Shown here: in pieces, positions 1 through 9,039 of the stretch
Position numbering within the stretch: the stretch's first letter is position 1
Layout of the letters: each line of letters begins with the position of its first letter
Source: Coleophoma eucalyptorum
Taxonomy: Eukaryota; Ascomycota; Leotiomycetes; Helotiales; Dermateaceae
Length of the DNA stretch: 60,966 bases
Assembly (NCBI GenBank): GCA_026120035.1
Contig: JALRME010000078.1
Location: 1-60,966, forward strand
Direction: 5' to 3'
Position numbers and translations under genes: made by a program
Notes under the pieces: model-generated
What the model was told of the DNA's origin: nothing
Seen by the model: only the letters and a program-made list of their open reading frames with translations
Database searches by the model: none

Positions 1-1004
1 ATATAGGCTCGTATCAAGCCCTCTACCTGACGGCCGTACGCTTGCTTTAATGGCCCAAAACAGCCTACGTCGAGTGGCTGAAGGATATAAGAAGAATGTG
101 GAGGCATATAGAGCGTAATAATCTTATGCTCTTAACAGTATAACTCAAATTCCGTCGAGTGGTGGCTTTCGTGGCCATCAAGGATCAGTAGCCTATATCC
201 ACCTTTCGTACGAGATTCCGTATAGGAATGGAAGTGCTGAATCCATTCTAGGCCTATTTTATTCGTAGTCCAGCCATTATCAGTCGTTGTAATAACCTAA
301 TTAGCTGGTAGGTTACATTCTTTGTACCAGTTGGCTAGGTGGTACTATGCTACTAGAACGATAAATAGTGGTATAGCCCAGCCTATAGCATTGACTCCCT
401 GGATTACTATAGCCCATTCCCGGTTGCTAGGCTGGGTTAATTTTGCCCTACTACGGCCCTCTGACGTAGTTACTATCATGCCTGCGAATATAACACCCAT
501 CATAAACCCTGTCTCGTCGAAGTTATATATATCCTTATCGATAATACCGTACTTGGCTTTAGTGTTCCGTACGAGTGCAAACCACTGGCTTATAGCCTTA
601 GGATCCTCGCATAATGCTCTCTGGTAGTCATACCTACGAGAGAATCGTGTTCGGAGCTCTGGTTGACGTTTTACAAAGTTGTGGGCCTAGAGCTTGCCAA
701 TAGGTGGTGTATCGCGTGCTTGTAGGAGTCGATTTGCTATATCTTCAACACCACGAAGCCTAGGTGGAAATGATCGCGTTACTAGCTCTATTATATATCG
801 TATAATAACCTCCTCCTCTAATTTAGTAAGCTTCCTCGATTTAGGTAGAGTATTACGTCGTAAAGGTTTTCCGACGCGTCGGCGAGTTAGGGTCATACGA
901 GGTACGTTATAGACCTGTGCTGTATATCGAACACTTAGATTTTTATCGTTTTTCATAGCTTCGAGGGCTAAGATAAGCCTACTTTCAATTGGGATTGATT
1001 CCAT
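1..1004 (-). pseudogene. Fot1/pogo-type DDE transposase, RIP-damaged, cut by window edge
   Basis: This is a cut-and-paste transposase of the Fot1/pogo branch of Tc1/mariner. Reading the minus strand from the ATG at 1002-1004, an N-terminal helix-turn-helix region is followed by the catalytic core. The first Asp lies in NFDETGF, then TTDNGW, then the second Asp in LILDGHESHH, then PPHSSYILQPLDVGCF and a tail that runs off the window. All of this sits in one frame, interrupted by four stops at 687-689, 345-347, 297-299 and 132-134. Each stop is what a single C-to-T or G-to-A change makes of a conserved Trp or Gln codon, so the copy was probably silenced by RIP and not by frameshift. The C-terminus lies outside the window. 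Family identity is firm from the motifs. Confidence 0.9.
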
Positions 1005-1062
1005 AAGGTAATGTTGATATAATGTAGTGTTAAAGTAAAAAGAGGGTATTTTGGTGGGAAGT

Positions 1063-1096
1063 GGCCCACTCGCTTATATGGCCCACTCACTTATAA
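1063..1096. repeat. Doubled 17-bp motif, probable Fot1-type terminal repeat
   Basis: Two adjacent 17-bp units (TGGCCCACTCGCTTATA and TGGCCCACTCACTTATA) lie just outside the start codon of the minus-strand transposase, where the terminal inverted repeat of a Fot1-like element is expected. They share the core TCGCTT(A/G)T with doubled units at 1696-1726 and 41283-41316, so this looks like a common transposase-binding site. The matching left terminus is outside the window. Confidence 0.5.
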
Positions 1097-1211
1097 ATCA
1101 CGTTATTTCTACGCTTAATATTAGGTTATATATATTAATACCTAAAAATTCATAAAGTAGTACCCCTTAACCTTAGGTATCTTAGATACTAAACAACCTA
1201 ATTAAAGCTAG

Positions 1212-1640
1212 ATCGTAGAGTACTTTTATTAAGAATTAAGTTTTAAGATATCAAAATAGCTCTCTAACTCTAAATTTTGAGGCTATCGACAAAATGGAAA
1301 AGATTATAGCTCAAATAATATACGAAATAGTATTAGTTAAAATAGAGCTTTGGAATATTCGAGCTATAAATAAAGTACTAAGCAAACGTCGAAGAGGTAA
1401 AAAAATACATCTACGTTAAGGAGGAATACTTAGTTAATAAGAAGCAGAAGAGCTATAGGACGAGAAGGACGTTATAGACCAAGTAAAGTAAGAAACAAGA
1501 GCAAGTAGTAGCCGGAAGATATAGGTCGAATTACGTATACGACGTTATAGTAACTATAGTAGGACTAGACATAATACGCGTACGTATTAGGTCACTATTA
1601 AGGTATCTAACGAAGAGGATTACGAGTAGTTTTATTCAAA
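1212..1640 (+). pseudogene. C-terminal relic of a second Fot1-type transposase
   Basis: Plus-strand relic of the tail of a Fot1-like transposase, oriented opposite to the copy at 1-1004. In the best frame it holds the basic stretch LSKRRRGKK and a CCHC-like knuckle (about 1540-1590) reading RRYSNYSRTRHNTRTY. In living relatives these positions are Cys, Cys and Gly; here TGT has become TAT and GGT has become AGT. Several TAG/TAA stops interrupt the frame. It aligns by eye with the better-kept tail at 40575-41222. Only the C-terminal third is present. RIP is the simplest explanation for the Cys-to-Tyr pattern. Confidence 0.7.
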
Positions 1641-1695
1641 TTAAGCTATTGTAGTAGAGTCTTAGGAGTTCTTACTAAGTAGTACGGTTATCGTA

Positions 1696-1726
1696 TATCT
1701 TTCGCTTGTCTGTATCTTTCGCTTGT
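1696..1726. repeat. Doubled TATCTTTCGCTTGT motif (17-bp period)
   Basis: TATCTTTCGCTTGT occurs at 1696-1709 and again at 1713-1726, just after the relic transposase tail. The placement and shared core with 41283-41316 and 1063-1096 fit the outer terminal repeat of a Fot1/pogo element. Confidence 0.5.
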
Positions 1727-2287
1727 ACAGTACGTTAATCTAGAGAAGGGTATATTGGTTCCTAGATCAATCTCTATTGTTGGAAACCTAGAGGTTGCAA
1801 CTCGTTTTAAGGAGTATAAGTGTACAAGGCAATTCTTAGTCTAAAGTTTCTATTCATTTTCTAAATAACCGTTCGACTATCTAGGAAGGAATAGGTTACT
1901 AGTGTTCGTCGTTCATTTTGCGTCACGTTCAAAATGCGACCTGAATCAAAGGTGGAACTACGTACTGTCGGTCCTTGAGACTTGTCATGAAATCTAAGAT
2001 GTATAGAATTGATTGGTTTTATGGGTTTGATTTCATACCAACTCTAATCATACTATCAAAATCCTTCTACAAATCATTCATATTACGAAGTTTGTTAGGA
2101 GATAATTCTATTAAAAGTCAATAGGTTTTTTCAAGTTTGTACCAAATATTGGATCCGACTCAGGTTTGAGCAAATGCGGTGACAAGTTAAAAAATATCCA
2201 GGGAAAAAAGTTTTCATTCTCGACTTGTTACAATCTACTAGCTTCCCAAAAAGACATCAAATCCCTCGCTGACTTCTCATGATCTAT
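1727..2287. other. Intergenic, no gene recognised
   Basis: AT-rich sequence between the transposase relics and the 3' end of the small secreted protein gene. I see no coding region, RNA gene or repeat that I can support. Confidence 0.5.
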
Positions 2288-2655
2288 CTATGGGCAGGAT
2301 ATTCCCTTGCCAGTGCTAACAGTGCAGCAAGCGGCGCTCTATCACCACTTTGTCAGTCCAATTTCTTCCTCAATTAAGGTTCCTGGACTTACGCATTGAG
2401 CCTCAGTGACACCCCGGCTGGAGCACCAGTCTGCTTTAAGCTGCTCGCAGCGAGCATCACGATCTTCGGTGAGAAGACTACCGTGCTGGTTCATGTATCC
2501 CTTCCATCCACCAGCGGATCCTTCCCAGCAGCAGTCCTGCCCTGAGCTACACTATTTGTACAATGTTAGCTTCCAAACCGGATATTTGTGTGTAGAGGAA
2601 GTCTTACAGCCATGGTGGAGGGAACAAGGACAACCATTGCGGCGATGAAAAGCAT
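2288..2655 (-). CDS. Small cysteine-rich secreted protein (effector-like), two introns
   Basis: Predicted 85-residue secreted protein split over three minus-strand exons: 2608-2655, 2393-2551 and 2288-2338. Introns of 56 and 54 nt have GTAAG donors, TAG acceptors and good branch sites (GCTAAC, CTGAC), and both fall in phase 0. Exon 1 is a signal peptide (MLFIAAMVVLVPSTMA). The mature part has nine Cys, with Cys pairs near residues 23-24 and again in exon 3, plus several Gly and Trp. Length, signal peptide and Cys content match fungal secreted effectors or antimicrobial peptides, but I recognise no family. A TATA-like box lies about 150 bp upstream, with tandem repeats beyond it. The gene is unmutated although both flanks are RIP-damaged transposons. 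Exon structure is inferred from splice signals and continuous frame. Confidence 0.65.
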
Positions 2656-2803
2656 AGAGAATTGCTTGATGAATTCGGTTGGTTGGTTGGGTTGGTTGGG
2701 TTGATTGGTAAAGAAGTTGGTGAAGTGAGTAAGTATGTGAGTTTTGTATGAATGTAAAGATGATGTGAGCGAATGATGATTGATTTGGGTGAAAAACCCT
2801 CTC

Positions 2804-2811
2804 TACTTATA
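2804..2811 (-). promoter_or_regulatory. TATA-like box upstream of the small secreted protein gene
   Basis: On the minus strand TATAAGTA lies about 150 bp before the ATG at 2655. A pyrimidine/purine-biased run of GGTTGGTTGG-type repeats (about 2678-2708) sits between box and start codon. Position fits a fungal core promoter with a long 5' leader; not proven. Confidence 0.35.
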
Positions 2812-2894
2812 CTCCAAAGTCACCAACAGAGGCGTTCTAGCCAGCTCCTTTGATTTATGCCGAGGTTAAATTCCTAAGTTCTGAACATTCGATC

Positions 2895-3105
2895 CCATAG
2901 ACCTCCTAGAAACCATCCTAATCTCACAGACCTTTTAGAAACCTTAATCCACACAGACTTTCCAGAGACCATCCTAAATCCCCACAGACCTTCCAGAAAA
3001 CATCCTAAATCCCCACAGGCCTTCTAGTACCTAACCTCGTCACACACTTAGGGGCTGAATAGGCTGAACATTCAATCTCACAAACCTTCTAGTACCGAAC
3101 CTAAA
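2895..3105. repeat. Degenerate tandem repeat of about 30 bp
   Basis: Five to six imperfect copies of a unit containing ACAGACCTTCCAGAAA and CATCCTAAATCCCC follow one another here, about 250-450 bp upstream of the secreted-protein start. The spacing is irregular in the last two copies. It could be a decayed minisatellite or a cluster of regulator sites in that promoter. Confidence 0.6.
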
Positions 3106-3199
3106 TCGGTATCTATTACCATATATGGAGCGCTAATGAGCTCATATAATACGGAAAATATACTCTGTTTTCTATACAAACTAATATGATGCAAAGAGT

Positions 3200-3637
3200 C
3201 TACTTACCTTAATTACAGCCTGGTACCGGGCTCCAATGCTCTGTATAAGCTCCTTTAAAGTTATAGCCCTGACAATCTCCTAAACCTCTTTGATAGCTAA
3301 CTTGATTTTATTATATATGATTACGGCAGGGAAATAATCTTGTAGACAATTCTTTATAATAGATTTTATTATGTACTCGATAGGATTAAGATTTGGTAAG
3401 AATAAAGGCCAGAAATTACCTCGATACCTCTTTCGCAGAGCTCTCGCCTAGTATCGCTAGTAGCGTGGCCGGGGGCATAAAGATGTGGTCTAGTAACTCC
3501 TCGATCTGTAATTGTACAAGGGTTATTGGCGTTTTAAGATCTATAGTAAGAAGAATCAAGGTGATATACAAAGATCTATGGTAAATTGGAGTTTTTGCTC
3601 GTATAGCTATATTATAAGTAAAACCGTAATAAAACAA
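3200..3637 (-). pseudogene. Tc1/mariner-like DDE transposase relic (C-terminal part)
   Basis: Minus-strand relic. One frame reads WPLFLPNLNPIE, the usual setting of the third catalytic acid in Tc1/mariner transposases, followed by a helical region and LKELIQSIGARYQAVI, which resembles the conserved C-terminal tail of fungal Tc1-like proteins. The upstream part (DHIFMPPATLLAILGESSAKE) is in another frame, so at least one frameshift is present, along with TAG/TAA stops. This is a different lineage from the Fot1 copies at 1-1700. Subfamily not assigned. Confidence 0.55.
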
Positions 3638-4329
3638 ACTAGCATGGTTGAAACATACTGGGTAGTGCCTTCACACTGACTTGTCATTGTTGAAGTTGTG
3701 GTCTTGGTAGTTCATCGCACCAGTGACACAACTAGAGGATTATACGAGAAACTAATATTGATTATGATGATCCGACTAGGTCTTCTACTTGAACGTAGCT
3801 TTAATCAATTGAGTGTCTCTGTATGATCAGCACGCTGTATCTCCCGCACCCCCAGCCGCCCTTTCGTTAGCACTCTCAGCCAAAGCTTTCTCAGGTATGT
3901 CCCACCACTTCCATTGCAATACTGCTTGCAAACTCCTAAACAGCCCATATGAATCTCCTGTCGTTGTGTTGAGGGCGGTATGTTAATTGGCCAGAAGGGC
4001 ATACAACTGAATTCTTTGTGTATAACCTTATCGGCGATCCTCAGAGTGGCTGAGGGCGCATTCTCGATAGTAGCCAAAATGAAAGCATAGAAGATGTAGC
4101 CCTCATTGACACAGAAACCATAAGAGGAAGCTTCAAGAACTTCGCACTAATTCACTGTACATGTATTTTCCATCACCGATAGTACTTGACATCGCTAAAG
4201 AAGCCTCGAGTGGGGAAAAAGCTACATTTCCATTTGCACAACCAAGGAGAATCTCAAGGATTAATATGAAAAGGGCCTTGGAGTCCATTCACTCCCACGT
4301 ACCTTTCGGGACGCCGGGAGAGTCAGCAA
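3638..4329. other. Intergenic with a possible unidentified relic (minus strand, about 3805-4160)
   Basis: On the minus strand 3805-4077 is open for about 90 codons with a few Cys (GCLGVCKQYCNG), and a short ATG-initiated hydrophobic stretch precedes it in another frame. No consistent splice model joins them and I recognise no family. It may be an eroded gene. Confidence 0.2.
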
Positions 4330-5122
4330 ACTTCTAGGATACAGATATATATGGATCGACTCACATTGTATATTCCAAGATAACCGGGATTATTGGAAAA
4401 GAGAGGCTGCTAAGATGGCTTCGATCTTTTTTCATTCTACGGGAATCGTTTTGAGCGCAGCGTCAGTTAGAAATTCTACCATAGGATGCATCAGTGATGC
4501 CCTTGAGCCAGTTTCTAGCTTCCTCTTTTCCTCCGCTCTGGACTATGACTATAATACTCCAGCCCATGATGTACCAAGAACACGCTTGTTTGTCCGAAGA
4601 AGGAGTGGCACCCCTACAAGCCTCACAGCATGTCCGGTCAAAAGCGAGGATGGATACTCCAAGAGACTCTCCTTGCGCAACGGGTGCTTTACTTTGTTAA
4701 AGGCCATATGATTTGGCAGTGTCATCACTTATTCCAGTCCGAAGATGATCAATTGTCGAAAACGCCAACATCCAGTGATTCCACGGCTGAAGGCGACGCG
4801 ATTTTGAGCACCACTCCCTTCTATGATTGGGAGAAGCAGTTTAAAGTTGGTATGGACGTGCCTATAAGGTGGATTATCCTCTAGGACCCTTCTAGAAGAA
4901 AATTCACCTACCTGAAAGACACCTTACTATCCTTAGCTGGGTTAAGAGGTCTCTGGGGAGGGTACACAAACGACAATTCAATACTTGGGTTCTGGAAAAA
5001 GGATCTACCATTTAACATGTGTTGGTTTCCTAGCTCTTCGTCGTCGATTATAGACCGAGTACCTGGACAACCATCTTGGTGTTGGACATCCGTCGCGGAA
5101 AAAGAAATAGGGCGATAATCTG
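4330..5122 (+). pseudogene. HET-domain (heterokaryon incompatibility) protein, frameshifted
   Basis: HET domains trigger cell death after fusion of unlike fungal strains. The conserved blocks are visible in order: LGYRYIWIDSHCIFQD with KREAAKMASIF (from about 4335), VLSAASVRNSTIGC, then in another frame GWILQETLLAQRVLYF (about 4645), SRRKFTYLKDTLLSLAGL, ILGFWKKDL and PSWCWTSV (about 5085). One frameshift lies between about 4600 and 4630, and a TAG at 4882-4884 interrupts the second part in frame. No start codon or full N-terminus is apparent, so the copy is truncated as well. Assignment is secure; loss of function is inferred. Confidence 0.8.
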
Positions 5123-5680
5123 GCATGTGATCCGCGCTCGGTACGTAGTAACATAAGTATTACACATAGAGTTTCTGTATTACTCTTAAAACGATGGACT
5201 TTCTATACTCTACTGAACAAACAGCTATACTTACGAGAAGAAACAAGATTGAACTATTTGTGAGTTTCAAGAGTCAACGATTAGGATCGAGGCTACGAAT
5301 ATAGTATAAGTATTAATCCGATGGTTGTATAATAAGTAGCATTCAGTCACGTGTAAACGAGGTGCGATTGGGAATTGTCAACACACCAACTTATGTGGTC
5401 CAGGTTCTCCAACCTTCGAAGAATACCATGCTTCAATGAATCCCACTAGCATAGTAAGTAGTTTGACTACGCGCTTTGTACGAGATTTGCCCGCCCAGCC
5501 TAACCTAACCCTCTGGCCAAGCCAACAAGTCTTGGTACTACTCTGGCAGTCAGCATTAAAGTAAGCTGACGTGAGAGAAGGACTTACTTGAAGGGTTTGT
5601 TCTAGAATAATAAGGGCACAATGAATTCGGCCATTTCATCTTAACCCTCGAGACTTTAGAGCGAAAATCCAAGCGCAAAT
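5123..5680. other. Intergenic, probable promoter region of the Erg28-like gene
   Basis: No coding signal seen. It ends at the start codon at 5681. Confidence 0.45.
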
Positions 5681-6178
5681 ATGACGATAGACACTATAGC
5701 AAGTAATGGAAAAGCAAAACACACCTGGCTTCGTCGTTACATTCTCTTTGTAAGCTCTGCAGTACTCTATCATTTAATTCAACCAAATAATAACAAATAC
5801 TTACAGACTGCCTTTATCGGCCTCTACGGCTACCTCTCCCTTAACTATGATCCGGCGGATTTCAGTAAGAACTACACGATTAATGTTCGATCGCAGTTCA
5901 CGTATCTCGCAGCCCGATCACTCGGCGCCTGGTTCTTCCTTTGTATGATTCTCCGGTACAGCGCGTGGCATTTCTGGGCAGAACAAGGGTGGTACGATGC
6001 GTGTATGGTATCCTTAGCTGTACCGCTCTGGCACTATGGTTTCGAGAAACTCATCTGGGCCAGTGTGGAGTGGAGGCAGATTTACTTAGCATATGCGATT
6101 GATGGTTGTGGGCTGTTGTGGATGTTGATTGCGAGAAAAGAAGTGTTGGGATCGCGGAGGATTACTGAAACTCGGTAG
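5681..6178 (+). CDS. Small four-helix membrane protein, Erg28-like
   Basis: Intact intronless gene of 165 residues with about four hydrophobic segments (roughly residues 20-40, 83-102, 105-125 and 135-152). The middle, LAARSLGAWFFLCMILRYSA followed by WYDACMVSLAVPLWHYGFE, follows the pattern of Erg28, an ER scaffold that tethers the sterol C-4 demethylase complex. There the matching block is an Ala-Arg-Thr-Phe-Gly-x-Trp helix followed by His-Phe-x-Ser-Glu. The N-terminus also resembles the Erg28 ILFVS helix. It is divergent from housekeeping Erg28, so it may be a paralogue used in a specialised sterol or terpenoid pathway. It sits immediately upstream of an MFS transporter and a P450. Family call is by pattern recognition only. 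Confidence 0.5.
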   Translation: MTIDTIASNGKAKHTWLRRYILFVSSAVLYHLIQPNNNKYLQTAFIGLYGYLSLNYDPADFSKNYTINVRSQFTYLAARSLGAWFFLCMILRYSAWHFWAEQGWYDACMVSLAVPLWHYGFEKLIWASVEWRQIYLAYAIDGCGLLWMLIARKEVLGSRRITETR

Positions 6179-6640
6179 TAGGTTGCGTGTACGTTATATA
6201 CTACATAAACTATTTATATGTAGAACTGATAACACGTCTATGAAAAGTAATCTACTATCGCAACTATTACGAAGAAGAGAAATATTGGTTCTGAGTGACC
6301 AAGAGCTATAAACATTACAAGTTGACTTGTCTGGGTTGTTGAGTAAAGCGTTACGTCATTTTCATTCCCTTTCGGAGTAACCCAAAGGACAACAAGCTGA
6401 ATGCATCTTAAACGCGGCGAAAAAGGGGTTAAATTCGCTTAGCTACATTGCTGGTCAAAGGAAAGGCGTGAAAGTTAAGTTAGGGCAGATGGATTATATA
6501 ATCCATTGTGTGTTTGTCACCGGCCCAAAGATTTTATTTTTTATTTTTATCTTTCATCACATATAAGCACCTTCACATAACTTAATCTGTGCTGAGAAGA
6601 ACCATAACATTCTACCTCCAACAACAAACCTGCCTTCCTA
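6179..6640. other. Intergenic between Erg28-like and MFS genes
   Basis: About 460 bp separating two plus-strand genes; expected to hold the 3' end of one and the promoter of the other. No specific motif supported. Confidence 0.4.
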
Positions 6641-8430
6641 ATGGCTTCAACGTCTACCCAAACAATCGCTCTGGAGCCCTTGCACAACACCTCGGAAAAT
6701 CCGGAGTCTGGGAAACGACAATCTGATATATCGAATTTCGATCCAGCAAATGCAGATACGGTCATTGCCGCATCTCGACTGGCCGATTCACAAGTCCCAG
6801 ATGGTGGCTATGGATGGGTTGTGATTTTCGCTTGTAGCGTGCTTACTTTCTGGTTCGTCGGTACTACGTATTCCTGGGGAATAATCCAAGCTGCATTGGT
6901 AGAGAGCAAGTTGTCTAGTCCTTCCACTATCAGTTTTGTGGGAAGCTTGACTTGCGCTTGTATTTCGTTCTTGGCACTTGTGAATGCTAGAGTCATAAGG
7001 AAGATTGGAGCGAGGAGCACTGCTTTGCTGGGTGTTTCATTGTTGGGGCTGGGAGAAATTCTGAGTGGTTTTACGACTAAGAGTGTTGGAGGTTTGTTCT
7101 TTACGGCGGGTGTGGTTATGGGTTTGGGTGCGAGGTAAGGCATTGTGGAGGCAACTTAGTAGGAGGAAGAATTCTAATGTCTGGCCTAGTCTCCAGTTTA
7201 TGGTGGTATCTACGGTACCAGCTCAGTACTTCAACAAAAAGCGAGGCATCGCAAACGGTATGGTGTATGCTGGAGGCGGATTCGGAGGTGCTAGTATTAC
7301 ATTTGCCATGGATGCATTGATTCAAAAACTTGGTCCTGAATGGACGTTCAGAATCATTGGGCTCATGACCCTTGCTACAGGTCTTCCTGCGGCTTGGATG
7401 ATCAAGGAGCGAGCTCCTCTCACGAATGCTACGTTCATCGAGTGGTAAGAGCCAGATTACCGCATTGTAAGACAAAAACTGACATCTTCCTAGGAGTCTT
7501 TTCAAGAATCTCCGTTTCACAACACTGTTTGCTGCCGGGGCAATTGGAACCTTTCCTCTTTTCGTCCCCCCTTTCTTTCTTCCTTTGTATAGTACCTCGG
7601 TCGGCTTGACTGCTTCACAAGGAGCTGGTCTAGTTGCGGGTTTCAACTTTTCATCCGCTGTTGGCCGCCTTCTGTGCGGCTTTTTATCAGATTTTATGGG
7701 TCCAGTCAACACTCTTTTACTATCATTGCTATTAAGTGCAGTAAGTATGTTGGTAATCTGGCCTGTATCGACATCACTGGGTCCGCTCATAGCTTTTGTT
7801 GTAATCAACGGAGCAGCAAATGGTAAGTCTTTCATTTTCGCAGTTTCTGTTTACTTTACAACCTCTCGTGAGAGAAGCTACGACATGAACTCTCACGATA
7901 TTGGGATTTCAAAGTACTCCCATGATACTCCTTTAATATACTTAAGAACCAAACTAACTCCACTTCAATATTAGGTGGATTCTTTAGCACCATGCCGACT
8001 GTTGTTGGTAGTGTATTTGGAAGCCGGAGAGTGGGAGTGGCGATGGGAATGATAGTGTCAGGCTGGGCTGGAGGTTATCTAATGGTATGTTATTGAATTA
8101 ACGACCACTGGAGCTATGAGCACTTTACTTACTGAATTAGGGTGCTCCTATTGCTGGCTATCTTCTCGCAGCTGTAAGTTGCTTCCTGTTTCACAGAGTC
8201 TGATTGGTGTCTTTACCAGTTGGGCGTGGTTGAATATCAGCTCTCGGCACTTTACTTGTCTTGCAAATAACTTACTAACATCTAAACTTCTGCAGTACGG
8301 CGGTGAACATGGTGGGCTCAAAGCATATCATCCTGCGATTTTCTATGCTGGATCTATGGCGCTTGTTGCTGCTAGTTTGGTTCTTGGTGTGAAAGTTATG
8401 CTTAGCAAAAATCCTTTGAAAAAGCTATAG
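6641..8430 (+). CDS. MFS transporter, monocarboxylate-porter type, six exons
   Basis: Plasma-membrane major facilitator of the fungal monocarboxylate transporter-like group. The hallmark DGGYGWVVIFACSVLTFW at the first membrane helix follows a hydrophilic N-terminus of about 55 residues. Later blocks include VPAQYFNKKRGIANGMVYAG, GRLLCGFLSDFMGP and a C-terminal helix (YAGSMALVAASLVLG). Exons: 6641-7134, 7190-7444, 7494-7822, 7975-8084, 8141-8173 and 8296-8430. All introns are GT-AG and keep frame, giving about 451 residues. Substrate cannot be told from sequence; relatives carry small carboxylates, riboflavin or cluster products. Its place between the Erg28-like and P450 genes suggests export or import for that group. 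No damage seen. Confidence 0.88.
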
Positions 8431-8519
8431 ATTGCACTAGCCCCGATAATGCGCGGAGTGATGTAAGGTTACTGATTACTTTTTATCCAAGTAGAAGCTT
8501 GAGATACCACAGGTAGTGA

Positions 8520-8880
8520 TTATAGACTGAATTTCTCTGTATGGGACCTTGTTGGTTTCTTGAGGGACCAAACCCCTTCTCTTTCTTTACTTGCTGGCCA
8601 AATAATCATTGGTAATAAAGACCTACCGTTTGCACTTATACACTCGATGACAGTTACTACCGTTCGCGTGACGCTCGCGCCTTTGTAGTCTCGCGGATCG
8701 TCTTTATTTATAAGGACGTTGACAGAGCCGAGCATGTATAACATAACTTCACAGATCCATGTCACCTGATCTTAGGAGTCGGAGAGGTTTCGTAACAGAA
8801 GCGTCTTAGGTTCCGTATAAGAAATTCCGACCTGAAATTGGGGATTGATCCTTCAGAGATCAGCCTATCAATGATCACGA
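8520..8880 (-). pseudogene. Pogo-type transposase relic
   Basis: Minus-strand fragment with DYKGASVTRTVVTVIECISA followed by GRSLLPMIIWPAS, a block found just after the first catalytic Asp in fungal pogo/Tigger-like transposases. The part at 8758-8880 is similar at DNA level to 13164-13285 in the same orientation, and both read LISE(G/E).IP and PTPKIR on the minus strand. Several stops are present. It lies between the transporter and the P450. Confidence 0.65.
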
Positions 8881-9039
8881 CCGTAACTCCCTATCCATTA
8901 ACGCTTACATGGATCACCTGACCAAGATCACCAGACCCGGGTTCCAACATAGGTGTCAGCCGTCAGCATCCTCATCATTACAAAACATTCTCTTTAAGTA
9001 AATCTACTCCTACTAGCAAATCCTATCTCTTTCGTTCCG

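Noticed and set aside
7116..7835. Long minus-strand open frame (239 codons) over the MFS gene
   Set aside because: It is the antisense of well-supported transporter exons and crosses their introns; no domain of its own.
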